Source of the DNA: Chitinophaga sancti
GTDB taxonomy: Bacteria; Bacteroidota; Bacteroidia; Chitinophagales; Chitinophagaceae
Assembly: GCF_034424315.1 (NCBI RefSeq)
Contig: NZ_CP139972.1
Location: forward strand, 4,960,001-5,024,000
Length of the DNA stretch: 64,000 nucleotides
Reading direction: 5' to 3'
The position numbers were made by a program, and so were the translations under genes. The notes under the pieces are model-generated. The model worked only from the letters and a program-made list of their open reading frames with translations. It ran no database searches and had not been told where the DNA came from. Shown piece by piece: positions 35,935 through 44,802 of the stretch (position 1 is its first letter; every line of letters starts with the position of its first letter).

Positions 35935-36393
35935 CTACGATACCATATGCAGTCTTCTTGCAAACATGAACTTCTTCCCTTTTTTACGGTACTCTCTTAT
36001 AGAGGAGATCAGCCATTTTGAATAGGTAGCGAAATCTGCATCGTTTTCTTTAGAGTAAAGTTCGAATATTTCCCCGCTCCAGTCTACTACTGTATATGAG
36101 TAAAATCCATCCAATTTTCCGGTTCCCCACAAGAGGCTATCTTTTGTTCGATACATAGGGTAGCCAACGCTTTCTGACATAAATTTTCTATATTTTTCAT
36201 CGTTCCAGATGTAGTCTCCTTCGTAGGAACGCCAATAGGTATGAATTCGAAATACATCTTTCACGTTGGTGTACATATCATCCTCTCCCGATAAATTGTC
36301 ACCTTTTATTAATTTAAAACCAGCAGGGAATACGGCTTGACCTACAGTGGTCATTGTGCAGAAGAGGAAAAAGATGATAAATAAATATTTCAT
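35935..36393 (-). CDS. Secreted small protein, unknown
   Basis: A 152-aa protein with a cleavable signal peptide (MKYLFIIFFLFCTMTTVGQA). The mature part is aromatic and charged (VFRIHTYWRSYEGDYIW, YSYTVVDWSGEIFELYS) with a basic C-terminal helix. No family recognised. It follows the next gene upstream by 27 bases on the same strand, so they are probably one operon. In this RHS neighbourhood an immunity-type role is possible but unproven. Confidence 0.6.
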   Translation of the reverse strand: MKYLFIIFFLFCTMTTVGQAVFPAGFKLIKGDNLSGEDDMYTNVKDVFRIHTYWRSYEGDYIWNDEKYRKFMSESVGYPMYRTKDSLLWGTGKLDGFYSYTVVDWSGEIFELYSKENDADFATYSKWLISSIREYRKKGKKFMFARRLHMVS

Positions 36394-36420
36394 AGTTGGG
36401 TGCTAGTTTTTTCTGAAGGG

Positions 36421-36945
36421 TTATAATCTATATGTACCAATACAGGCCCCGATTTCACCGGTAATATAATCAAACACTCTGGTTTCGACATATTCCCTGT
36501 TGAATATAAGGTTCAATGCCGTTATAATTTCTCCCAGCTGATTTCGTTTCCATACGACACCACCTATATACAGGCCTTCGAATGCGCTATCACTTTCGAT
36601 ATTTTTGGCTGAAACCGGGCAGACAAGAGGTACCCTCATATGGATCGTCTTGTCTTCGTTGTAAATAACAACGTTACTGGGCGAATTGAACTCAGGATGG
36701 TTATATTGATATACGGCTACGAATTTTTTAAAATCAGGGGTTATAAGGCCGTGAATATTTTGACCTTCTTCGTAAATAATGTGTTCATCTTCACCGGTGT
36801 ACCATTTTATTCCTTTTGAATGGGAATTAAAATATTTAAATCTTTCGGCTTGCTCCATTTCGGGCATGCCTTTAGAAAAGTCCATGGTAAGGTCTACAGG
36901 AAAGTCAATATTTTCAGATGCAATGATGTGGTAGGCAGTGATCAT
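36421..36945 (-). CDS. Unknown 174-aa cytoplasmic protein, immunity-like setting
   Basis: No signal peptide or membrane segment. The sequence alternates strands and loops (DFKKFVAVYQYNHPEF, NVVIYNEDKTIHMRVPL) like small cytosolic immunity proteins of polymorphic-toxin loci, but no named family is recognised. First of a two-gene operon. Confidence 0.55.
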   Translation of the reverse strand: MITAYHIIASENIDFPVDLTMDFSKGMPEMEQAERFKYFNSHSKGIKWYTGEDEHIIYEEGQNIHGLITPDFKKFVAVYQYNHPEFNSPSNVVIYNEDKTIHMRVPLVCPVSAKNIESDSAFEGLYIGGVVWKRNQLGEIITALNLIFNREYVETRVFDYITGEIGACIGTYRL

Positions 36946-37536
36946 CAGGTAGAGAAATTGGGTGTTTAGTGGTTAATATTAATTCAATTTACGACACGCT
37001 ACAACATTGCTTTTTTATATTACACACAGGATATTTTCACTATTAATAATGATGTGAACATAATGCCTTGATTCAGAAGAGTGAAGAGATGGGGTATGCC
37101 GAGGCACGGTTGATGTTGGTGGCGGGCAACAGCGTATGATCACGGGGGTGAGGAATAATGAAAGAGTGTTGTTTAAGGATGAATTGTATGGCGCGTTGAT
37201 TTAGGATAGCGTAAAGGAGTTTGCTTTAATTCCATAAATAATGATTCCGTCACCAGAATTTGCAAATGCATCCTCATTCATTGTATTAGGTTTCATATTT
37301 CCCATTAGCACCCAATTGACTGCGCGTGAACTAAATAGTAAGTTCCGCGTGTGGTAAATCACATTATTTCGAAATCAGGCTTAGGGTTTCTTTCTAAACA
37401 ATGCAAGCTTGGGTTGCTACTATTTGGTCCACAGAAAAGCAAGAGCAAAGCCACAAACTACTTAACGTATTCTGCGGCTTTGCTCTTCTGTTCTCTTAAC
37501 GGATAAAAATAACCGACGTTTTAAAACATCCAGCTA
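36946..37536. other. Gene-poor spacer
   Basis: About 590 bases. Short GC-richer scraps near 37,080-37,220 look like decayed coding sequence without an identifiable source. The only clear element is the RRM gene terminator at the right. Confidence 0.45.
37441..37487 (-). terminator. Terminator of the RRM gene
   Basis: AAGAGCAAAGCC (37441-37452) pairs with GGCTTTGCTCTT (37476-37487); read on the minus strand it is followed by GCTTTTC. Confidence 0.65.
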
Positions 37537-37845
37537 TTAGTATCTGGGTCTAAATCCAGGTCTTGGGCCGGATCCGGAGAAACGATTATTTTCTGGTCTT
37601 TCAGGTTTTGGACGAGCCTCATACACTACTATTGTCTGGCCAGCAACTACTGAATTATTCAATTCCTTAATTGCCTGTACTGCATTGGAATCGTCCGGCA
37701 TTTCAACGAATGCAAAGCCTTTAGAACGGCCACTGTACTTATCATAAGCCACATTAATACTATATACAACTCCAAATGGGTCAAATAAAGACCATATTTC
37801 ATCTTCAGTTGTTCTGTCACTTATATTACCTACAAAAATATTCAC
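37537..37845 (-). CDS. RNA-binding protein with one RRM domain
   Basis: A 102-aa RNA-recognition-motif protein. RNP2 is NIFVGNI at the N-terminus and RNP1 is RSKGFAFVEM; DEIWSLFDPFGVVYSINV is the first helix and strand. The tail is Pro/Arg/Gly-rich (RPKPERPENN...RPGFRPRY), typical of the glycine-rich bacterial RRM proteins that bind single-stranded RNA and are often cold-induced. It starts with GTG 37845, which puts RNP2 at the usual distance from the N-terminus. Confidence 0.9.
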   Translation of the reverse strand: MNIFVGNISDRTTEDEIWSLFDPFGVVYSINVAYDKYSGRSKGFAFVEMPDDSNAVQAIKELNNSVVAGQTIVVYEARPKPERPENNRFSGSGPRPGFRPRY

Positions 37846-38144
37846 AATTATAATTTTAATTTAACACATATACTGCTAAAAAACATCAACTTAGGAAGAA
37901 AAAGAAGCCCAAAACAAATCAGAAGGGGCCAAATGCAACCTTGCTAAAGTTAGAGCAATAAATTGGGTAATACAGGATTAATTTATAGGGCCATTGTATT
38001 ATTATGAAATTATCTAATAAGAACTGCTGTATCAGCACTAACAGATCAGATCTACTGAATGCACTGTGACCTAGATAGATTAGATAATATCCAGCTTTCA
38101 ATATATTTTCATATTTAATCCAGCAATGAAACATTGGATGGCAG

Positions 38145-38167
38145 ACAAATCTTCTACAAACAGGTTC
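38145..38167 (-). repeat. Dispersed repeat, copy D, interrupted by intron remnant
   Basis: AGACAAATCTTCTACAAAC then GGTTC: 22 of 25 bases match copy A when aligned from 38143. The minus strand reads NLFVEDLSAIQCFIAGLNM before a stop, again in the shared frame. Immediately to the right the sequence becomes the 3' end of a group II intron remnant, so an intron appears to have inserted in this copy. Confidence 0.5.
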
Positions 38168-38700
38168 CGGGTAGAGCGGTTCGTTACCTCCCCCACACAC
38201 CCCTGCGAACAGATTTCCTGTACACGGTTCCTCTGTTTACGGCTTCGCTATTTGAAAACTATGATAGATTTTTGGTCTTATAAGTAGGAACCAAACGGTA
38301 GTCAGTTTTGCTATTTTATTCCATGTCCAGACTCGCTTACCGCCCCGATGGCTGAACCACTTATGAAGCAGGTACTTTGTCTGATTGTAATATGTATACA
38401 ACTTCCTACTGTTAAATGTAATACCATAGTAAGCATAATGGCCACGAAGCTTCTGGTTCAATTCTCCAATAAGTTCTCCTATCGGTAACTTATGTCTATA
38501 GAATTTAATCCAATCACTCAGACGTTTCAAGGTGGCATACCTTCGGCAGCTTCGTGCCACCATCTCTGATGACTACTCAATAGACTTTGTAGGGCAGGAT
38601 TGGGCGCCTGCCGGGTAATTTCGAGGCCTTTCATCTATAAATCCCCGCCTCACGGACTTTGCACAGCGCAATCGAAACCTGGCCCTATAATAATGAAAGA
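38168..38700 (-). mobile_element. Group II intron remnant
   Basis: On the minus strand the segment ends with CGAACCGCTCTACCCG, like a group II intron 3' terminus, preceded by a degenerate GGAACCGTGTACAGG domain V-like region, and it contains the end of a maturase gene. The 5' intron part and most of the reverse transcriptase are gone. The outer left (5') limit near 38,700 is uncertain. Confidence 0.6.
38237..38563 (-). pseudogene. ltrA: Group II intron maturase/reverse transcriptase, C-terminal fragment
   Basis: The last 108 residues of a group II intron-encoded protein: LIGELNQKLRGHYAYYGITFNSRKLYTYYNQ and LLHKWFSHRGGKRVWTWNKI are the maturase X-domain and C-terminal motifs. The reverse transcriptase domain with YADD is absent. 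Non-functional alone. Confidence 0.85.
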
Positions 38701-38811
38701 TTAAGGTTTAAGCACTTGAAGCAATGTTGCTATAGACATATGACAAATTATAGATAGCCGGAAGATATATTCAAGCTGTTTTTTTACCTAAAACATGTGC
38801 CTTCAAGTGTT

Positions 38812-39111
38812 TCAAGCAATTTGTTTCTTTCTATTTTTTTGCAAACGGTGGTTTGAAATATGAATTATTGGTTCTCCAAGCTCGGCTTCTAATTTAGCCA
38901 ATGTCATCAACGTCCAATTATGATTACCTTTTAACCATTTATTTATCTCAGAGGGTTTTTTCCCCATTCTTTCAGCGAGGTCTTTTTGTGTATATCCTTT
39001 TGCCTGCAAAATCTGGTTAATCCTAATGACAATATCAGTATATTGTCTTACAAATATTCTCACTTCTTCCGGTGTTTCCTCCTGAATTTGCGTTGCTACT
39101 TTACTTCGCAT
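38812..39111 (-). CDS. XRE-family antitoxin (HigA-like)
   Basis: A 99-aa protein with a C-terminal helix-turn-helix: INQILQAKGYTQKDLAERMGKKPSEINKWLKG followed by NWTLMTLAKLEAELG, the HTH_3 pattern. It lies 37 bases downstream of the toxin-like gene on the same strand, the toxin-first order of HigBA modules. Probable DNA-binding antitoxin and autorepressor. Confidence 0.8.
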   Translation of the reverse strand: MRSKVATQIQEETPEEVRIFVRQYTDIVIRINQILQAKGYTQKDLAERMGKKPSEINKWLKGNHNWTLMTLAKLEAELGEPIIHISNHRLQKNRKKQIA

Positions 39112-39148
39112 ATCGATAAGATTTTATAAAATAATTTCCTCACTATCA

Positions 39149-39490
39149 TTAGCTCGTATTTTCCTGTTTTTTTAGGTCAATGCTGATCTCCCTATCCTGT
39201 AATGCTTCTTCTATTCTTCTAGCAAATTGGCAAGCCTCGCGCCATTTTAAATTCAGATCCTTACTTGCCTGGGTTGTTGAAGCTGACTTTACTCCGCCAT
39301 TAAATAGAACAACCAAATCTGAGCGATTATTTACTCTTAGCGCGTACAATCTTAAGGGGAAACCAGGATAAAAGAATGTTACCTCGCCAAGATTTGCTTT
39401 CCCTTGATTTGGTAAACCGACTACTTGATTTTCAAATCGATTAAACAATAAATCTATCGCTCCATGATCATCCCCAATACTATCCAACAC
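39149..39490 (-). CDS. HigB/RelE-like toxin, N-terminus uncertain
   Basis: The protein contains LDSIGDDHGAIDLLFNRFEN and FFYPGFPLRLYALRVNNRSDLVVLFNGG, then REACQFARRIEEAL. This is a RelE/HigB-type toxin pattern seen upstream of XRE antitoxins in Bacteroidota. The 113-aa frame opens with GTG, but in-frame sequence upstream (KKYIVIPELKKSTQVLLSFV) still looks coding up to a stop near 39,560 with no ATG. The gene may have lost its start or use a non-ATG codon further up. Confidence 0.65.
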   Translation of the reverse strand: MLDSIGDDHGAIDLLFNRFENQVVGLPNQGKANLGEVTFFYPGFPLRLYALRVNNRSDLVVLFNGGVKSASTTQASKDLNLKWREACQFARRIEEALQDREISIDLKKQENTS

Positions 39491-39658
39491 AAAACTTAGT
39501 AGGACCTGTGTGGACTTTTTGAGTTCAGGTATAACGATATATTTCTTGAAGATTTATCAGTTCCAGCAGATTTAATCCAAAGTATAATTGCACAGGTAGC
39601 TTTCTAATAATAAACTTGTTTAATAAATCTTAAACCGCTAATACATTTTGGTTATTCA

Positions 39659-41329
39659 TTATGAAGAATGGGAATGGAATGTCTTACTTTCTTTTGTAGC
39701 CAATACACCATCCGCAGCCTTATTACCCCAGTAAAACGCCTCCTCAAATATAGAAATCCCACTCAGATCTGAATGGGCAAAAAAGATATTCTTATGCTTA
39801 CTCTCCCGCGCAGCCACTACGTTCGCACCCGTTATAAATCCAACTGTAGGGCGAATCATACCATGCCCCCATATCCATACTTCAATGTCCTTAATGAGCG
39901 CGTGAATGCCAGGATGCGCTACTTCCATATCATCAGTTATCAATTTCACCCATTGCTCATGTGGCAAATTCAATGCATATCTACGGGAATCAGCAGGTGG
40001 CAGGTGATCCAGCGGCAGGTAATATGTCAGCACCTGCTGTGCAGGAACCTCCAATGTTAAGCGCTGATGCTGTGCATTTACATAACCCAGGGAACGACTT
40101 TTGTAAAAGACGTTGTCCCAGCACAATTGGAACCCCCTTGAATCAGATAAAGGATCGAGGGTAATATTAGCGACCAGCCACGGTGAATAGTTGAAATGAT
40201 GATCGTAATCACCATCCGGTAATAACCGATGCGTAACGAACTGCGGTGTTGCCATGATACAGGTGTTAGCAATGATTCGTTTTGTAGCACCTGTTTTTAC
40301 ATCCAGGTAATCGACCCATACCTTATCACCGGCAGGTGTTACCTTATATGCCAGGCTATCAGTCTGGATACGCGCTCCTATAATATCACGCATCTTTTTC
40401 ACCAGGTGTCCATTCCCTTCCGGCCAGGTAAGCACCGCAGCATTATCTGCATTGGCCGCCTTGCCCTTGCGGGAAGCAAAATAATGAATACCTGCCCATG
40501 CACTTATGATCTCTATACCAGCTCCATAATCATCCCGGCAACAGTAATCCAGGTACCAGTAAATCTCTTCTGAATGATACCCCTCATGCTGCAGATATGC
40601 TTTCATTGAGATATTATCCAGCGCCTGTGTTTCCGGATCTTTTGAGCTATAGACGACAGGTATATCGAACAAGTACAGGTTATCACTCCCCTTCTGCCAA
40701 CGCAGCTTTTCCATCGTCGCAAAGAAACGGCGAAATTCTGCCTGCGCTGCATCACTCACACCAAATTGCGGTACCAACCCTTCCTGCCAGCGATTACGAA
40801 TAAATAACCGCTCCTCCGGATCATAACGAAGGTCTGTCTCCTGGTACACAGGCAACTGCTTATCGTCGTAACCCGTGATCATACCAATATCCTGCAGAAA
40901 GTTCAGCAGTGGCTGATTATCCAGGCTCGGAACAGGCAGATAATGCGCCCCTAACGGATAAGCAGAATAAGCATTTTCTCCACCCGCAGCATTGCCACCG
41001 GGCTGAGATTCCAGCTCCAGTACTTTGAAGTTCGTGTAATTATTCTTTAGCAAATGATACGCAGCTGAAAGGCCCGAAATACCACTACCGATTATTACCG
41101 TATCGAGGATTTCTGTTTGATCAGGTGTAGCAAAGGAACCATTACGAAGCTGATGACCAATAGCAGCAGAAGCACCGTTTATTTTACCTTTTATATGCGC
41201 ATATTTATCCGCTCTCCTGCTACAGGCAATAAACTGTGTCTCCGTGACAGTAGCCCCGGCAACCAGCGCCATATACCAAAGAAAATCTTTGCGGGTAAGT
41301 GTTTTACTCCTGGTATTTTCCCCATTCAT
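39659..41329 (-). CDS. FAD-dependent amine oxidase-type oxidoreductase, exported
   Basis: A 556-aa flavoenzyme. An N-terminal twin-Arg-like/lipoprotein segment (TRKDFLWYMALVAGATV...FIACSRR) precedes the Rossmann FAD motif VIIGSGISGLSAAYHLL and a second signature LELESQPGGNAAGG. The C-terminal FAD-contact region is NIFFAHSDLSGISIFEEAFYWG. It fits flavin monoamine/polyamine oxidases. ATG 41329 is used (a TTG lies six bases upstream); it overlaps the end of the spermidine synthase gene by 26 bases. As last gene of the polyamine operon it may oxidise the aminopropylated product; this is inferred. Confidence 0.85.
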   Translation of the reverse strand: MNGENTRSKTLTRKDFLWYMALVAGATVTETQFIACSRRADKYAHIKGKINGASAAIGHQLRNGSFATPDQTEILDTVIIGSGISGLSAAYHLLKNNYTNFKVLELESQPGGNAAGGENAYSAYPLGAHYLPVPSLDNQPLLNFLQDIGMITGYDDKQLPVYQETDLRYDPEERLFIRNRWQEGLVPQFGVSDAAQAEFRRFFATMEKLRWQKGSDNLYLFDIPVVYSSKDPETQALDNISMKAYLQHEGYHSEEIYWYLDYCCRDDYGAGIEIISAWAGIHYFASRKGKAANADNAAVLTWPEGNGHLVKKMRDIIGARIQTDSLAYKVTPAGDKVWVDYLDVKTGATKRIIANTCIMATPQFVTHRLLPDGDYDHHFNYSPWLVANITLDPLSDSRGFQLCWDNVFYKSRSLGYVNAQHQRLTLEVPAQQVLTYYLPLDHLPPADSRRYALNLPHEQWVKLITDDMEVAHPGIHALIKDIEVWIWGHGMIRPTVGFITGANVVAARESKHKNIFFAHSDLSGISIFEEAFYWGNKAADGVLATKESKTFHSHSS

Positions 41330-42833
41330 CTTCAAAATATTGCACCAGTACCTGGTTGTTTAAATGATTTGCCTGCACCACTCTCTTATCCATATCAGCA
41401 GAGAACTGGCACATCTGTGGGAAAATACCCGCAGCGAAATAACGCAGACCAGCAGGTATCGCTGTATGATGATCTGTGAGTGATGTGGGAGACGCCATCA
41501 CATATCCCCATTCCCCAAATGAAGGTACATAAGTATGATAAGGAATGGTATGGTACCCACAATCGTGTAATGTTTTATCCACACACCAGAATGCCTTAGG
41601 CGCCACAAATGGCGAAGTAGATTGTACAACGATAACGCTGCTGTCACCCAGTGAATGCTTCAGCTCTCTATAAAAAGCGGTGGTGTATAGTTTACCCACA
41701 GCATAGTTACCCGGATCAGGAAAGTCGATCACCACAATATCGAATAGCTTCTTATTTTTCCTGAGCCACTGAAAAGCATCAGCATTGATCACCTGCAACC
41801 TGGAAGAACTGAGGGATTGCTTATTCAGTGCGGATAACAGCGAACTTTCCCTGAACAGCTTCGTCATACTCGCATCGAGATCCACGAGCGTGATGCTTTC
41901 TACATCTCTATATTTTAGTACTTCACGGGCCGCCATGCCATCTCCTCCACCCAGTATCAGTACACGCTTATGTTGTGCGCCATACAGCATGGCAGGATGT
42001 ATAAGCGCTTCGTGATAGCGGTATTCATCCGCAGAGCTGAACTGAAGATTGCCATTAAGGTATAATCTCAGCTCATAATTATTGCGGGTGATAACGATAC
42101 GCTGATAAGGAGATGAATGGGAAAAGATAACAGGATCCCGGAATGCCAGTCCTTCCGAAAAGGACATGATCTTATTTGCCCAGGCAAAAATGAGCGACAG
42201 CACCGCGATCACAGCCAATGCTTTGATATTTAAGTACCTTGCCCATTTTACCTCTGATCTGAATTTCACACATACAAGGATCGCTACCAGCACATTGAGC
42301 ACACCAAAGAAGCATGCGGTACGTATCAATCCTAAATAAGGAACGAGTACCAGCGGAAAAACGATTGATGCCAACAACGCACCGATATAATCAAATGTAA
42401 ATACCCGTGATACCAGATCGCGGAATTCATACCTATTCTTCAGAATGTTCATTAACAGGGGTAACTCCAGACCAACCAGCGTACCCGTAAGACCTACCAG
42501 CAAATATAAGATCAGGCGAAAAGAGGCTGCCTGGTCGAATAAAAGAAAAAGGATGGCAGGACTGATACCACCAATCAGGCCTACAAGAATTTCCAGCTGA
42601 ATAAACCAGCTGAGCAATTCTTTTTTAAAGAAACGGGACAAGTATGCCCCTATCCCCATAGAGAACAGGTAGCAACCGATGATGGTGGAGAACTGTGTAA
42701 CGGAGTCGCCTAGTAAATAACTGGCAAGCGTACCTGCTATCAGCTCATAAATAAGTCCACAGGTGGCGATTACGAATACTGATAGTAATAACAGGAATTC
42801 CAACGGCCTATTTATCTTAAACATATTCGCCAT
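41304..42833 (-). CDS. Membrane-anchored spermidine synthase-like aminopropyltransferase
   Basis: A 509-aa protein: seven or so N-terminal membrane helices (residues about 12-215), then a soluble spermidine synthase domain. LILGGGDGMAAREVLKY is the decarboxylated-AdoMet-binding motif, ITLVDLDASM the following acidic strand, and IVVIDFPDPGNYAVGKLYT the catalytic Asp region. It transfers an aminopropyl group from decarboxylated AdoMet, supplied by SpeH in the same operon, to an amine acceptor. The membrane domain suggests work at the envelope. Its ATG overlaps the stop of the small upstream gene (TAATG). Confidence 0.9.
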   Translation of the reverse strand: MANMFKINRPLEFLLLLSVFVIATCGLIYELIAGTLASYLLGDSVTQFSTIIGCYLFSMGIGAYLSRFFKKELLSWFIQLEILVGLIGGISPAILFLLFDQAASFRLILYLLVGLTGTLVGLELPLLMNILKNRYEFRDLVSRVFTFDYIGALLASIVFPLVLVPYLGLIRTACFFGVLNVLVAILVCVKFRSEVKWARYLNIKALAVIAVLSLIFAWANKIMSFSEGLAFRDPVIFSHSSPYQRIVITRNNYELRLYLNGNLQFSSADEYRYHEALIHPAMLYGAQHKRVLILGGGDGMAAREVLKYRDVESITLVDLDASMTKLFRESSLLSALNKQSLSSSRLQVINADAFQWLRKNKKLFDIVVIDFPDPGNYAVGKLYTTAFYRELKHSLGDSSVIVVQSTSPFVAPKAFWCVDKTLHDCGYHTIPYHTYVPSFGEWGYVMASPTSLTDHHTAIPAGLRYFAAGIFPQMCQFSADMDKRVVQANHLNNQVLVQYFEDEWGKYQE

Positions 42834-43045
42834 TATTTGTGATAGAAAGTATGAACACCGGAGTGACCGTTCTGTCTATCCTGGCCAGGTACGTATTTCT
42901 CTGTACTGGCACAATTGCAGACACGATAACCGTAACGATTCGAGATCACAAGTACTACCAGCAGTATAGATGCAACACTTATGATGAAGCCATCTCTTTT
43001 CCAGATTCTGCGTATTATATTGAATGGACTAACATTTTCTTCCAT
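42833..43045 (-). CDS. Small single-pass membrane protein of the polyamine operon
   Basis: A 70-aa protein: basic N-terminal segment (FNIIRRIWKRDG), one hydrophobic helix (FIISVASILLVVLVI), then a Cys-containing soluble tail. ATG 43045 is preferred to an upstream TTG. It sits 4 bases after the DUF4178 gene and overlaps the synthase start, so it belongs to the operon. Function unknown; perhaps a membrane partner of the synthase. Confidence 0.65.
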   Translation of the reverse strand: MEENVSPFNIIRRIWKRDGFIISVASILLVVLVISNRYGYRVCNCASTEKYVPGQDRQNGHSGVHTFYHK

Positions 43046-43049
43046 GATA

Positions 43050-44294
43050 TTATTCCCAACGTTTTTTTTCAAAAAAATAATTCCCAATTTGGACGAGTAT
43101 ACATATCACCAACATAATTAAGGTGAGAAAGAACGGGTTCCATAATGTATATGTATTCCATGTGGCTGTCACCGTAGCAGATACCGGCGACCCGTAGTTT
43201 TCTTTATAGGGAGTGACTACGAGATGGTATGTACCCGGAGGAATGCTACAAACAAACGCAGAGGCTACTTTATCTCCTTCCGCCCAGCTTTCTCCATCGG
43301 AATACCCATGATAGTAAGATGATTCCAGTGCAACAGTCTGCTCCTTACCATCTTTTTCATTGACAAGATCGATATCAGTTGCACACCAGTTGTTGTCCAC
43401 ATCGCCACTGATAGTAACTTCCATATTGGACATTTTATAAACTACAAAGCTTTCGCTCACCCGGGGACGGTTCATAGTGGTATCATCCACATTCAGTTGC
43501 ATATAGGATACTACCTTCTGGCTTGCATTCAGGTTATAATAGTACTGGATGACGAATGCCAATACACCAAAAATCATAACACCGGCTAAGCCGCGGAACC
43601 AGTCAAAATTGACATAAAATGGCTGAGCCGCCGCTACACCTGTACGACGCGGCACCCTCCCACCATTGAGGAGTCCTTTGCTAACCTGTTTTGGACGTAT
43701 GTACTCTCCAAAAAACAGATCAATCTCCGTCTTAGAAGTATATTCAACTGCCAGCAATTTTGGAGGAGCAATATATTCGAAGCACTCGATGTTCCTGGAG
43801 AAATTGATGTCAAAATGAAACTCTCCTCTTACCGCACGGTAGAAAGCATGATAATTGTGGAAATGTTTAAGTGTAACACCATCGACATCTATTGTTGGCG
43901 CATATTTCTGAGGAGGCGCACATACCAGCCCATCGTTTTCCATTGGGGAAAGTAATAGCCAGTGACCATTAAATGTAGAGAGGAAGACGTTTACATTATC
44001 CTCATTCCTGCGGAGGGTATATTCTACCCAACAGTATTTGTCAGCGCCGACTTCTACACGTTCTGCGTAGGTGATGACAGTATATGCTATGCCGTTGATG
44101 ATACCTGTGGCTCCCAGAGGGATCAGCTGGTGGTATTTTGCTTCCCTGAGCTTACCTGTCACCCTGAAAGCTAAAGGAGCCGACGATTCTTTATGAAGGA
44201 TGGAATAGCAATGATGACAAACAAATACTTCTGTTCTTACGGGATCAAAAACTGACAGGATTGTACTACAAGTGGGACATTTAAAAGTGTTCAT
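43050..44294 (-). CDS. DUF4178 protein with zinc ribbon and two membrane helices
   Basis: A 414-aa protein. The N-terminus has a four-Cys ribbon (CPTCST and CHHCYS), then a DUF4178-like domain (GATGIINGIAYTVITYAERVEVG...WVEYTLRR, residues about 55-130). Membrane helices lie near residues 230-250 (GVMIFGVLAFVIQYYY) and at the C-terminus (LTLIMLVICILVQIGNYFF), with a beta-rich extracytoplasmic region between. DUF4178 proteins co-occur with SpeH and spermidine synthase genes in many bacteria; their function is not established. It starts 11 bases after the SpeH stop. Confidence 0.82.
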   Translation of the reverse strand: MNTFKCPTCSTILSVFDPVRTEVFVCHHCYSILHKESSAPLAFRVTGKLREAKYHQLIPLGATGIINGIAYTVITYAERVEVGADKYCWVEYTLRRNEDNVNVFLSTFNGHWLLLSPMENDGLVCAPPQKYAPTIDVDGVTLKHFHNYHAFYRAVRGEFHFDINFSRNIECFEYIAPPKLLAVEYTSKTEIDLFFGEYIRPKQVSKGLLNGGRVPRRTGVAAAQPFYVNFDWFRGLAGVMIFGVLAFVIQYYYNLNASQKVVSYMQLNVDDTTMNRPRVSESFVVYKMSNMEVTISGDVDNNWCATDIDLVNEKDGKEQTVALESSYYHGYSDGESWAEGDKVASAFVCSIPPGTYHLVVTPYKENYGSPVSATVTATWNTYTLWNPFFLTLIMLVICILVQIGNYFFEKKRWE

Positions 44295-44305
44295 GGGTAT
44301 AAATG

Positions 44306-44659
44306 TTATCTTCTCAGGGAATGGGATTCATGACGGGTAGCTTCGAAGAAGCGCAGGATCTCCTGCATGATCGCTTCGGTAATCAGGTCATTGTTTTTCC
44401 TAAAGTTAGAGAGGAATACATCGCAGGTACATAAGCCGTATTCCGGCCAGGTATGAATAGAGACATGCGATTCCGTCAAACAGTGTACGGCAGTGAATCC
44501 ACCACCTGGAAAATCATGAATGTTTTGCCCCACGGCTGTCAGCTGATGTTGCTCGATCTGTCCCTGAATGAATGTTTTCCAGCAGCTGCTATGCTGTAAT
44601 AAGTCTATTCTCGGGGAGTACACTGTGGTTAACAGGTGTAATCCCGGCTGGTATGGCAT
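44306..44659 (-). CDS. speH: S-adenosylmethionine decarboxylase proenzyme (SpeH type)
   Basis: A 117-aa pyruvoyl-dependent enzyme that makes decarboxylated AdoMet, the aminopropyl donor for polyamine synthesis. The defining motif LTESHVSIHTWPEYG is intact: self-cleavage between Glu63 and Ser64 forms the pyruvoyl group, with His69 and nearby Cys (GLCTCD) in processing and catalysis. Length matches class 1b bacterial enzymes. First gene of a five-gene operon with DUF4178, a small membrane protein, spermidine synthase and an FAD oxidase. Confidence 0.94.
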   Translation of the reverse strand: MPYQPGLHLLTTVYSPRIDLLQHSSCWKTFIQGQIEQHQLTAVGQNIHDFPGGGFTAVHCLTESHVSIHTWPEYGLCTCDVFLSNFRKNNDLITEAIMQEILRFFEATRHESHSLRR

Positions 44660-44802
44660 AAGGATAAATAATGATTGGAGGCAAGATATTACAAAATTGG
44701 GGAATTATATCCTGAAATTAGCGGGATGAGAGGGGGAGATGCCCAGGAAAGCTGCTATGCACTTATTTTATCCGCGGGAAATATCATTATGGAGATAAAT
44801 TA

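Noticed and set aside
37919..38200. A 93-codon minus-strand frame beside the intron remnant
   Set aside because: It reads across the group II intron 3' end and repeat copy D; composition is not protein-like.
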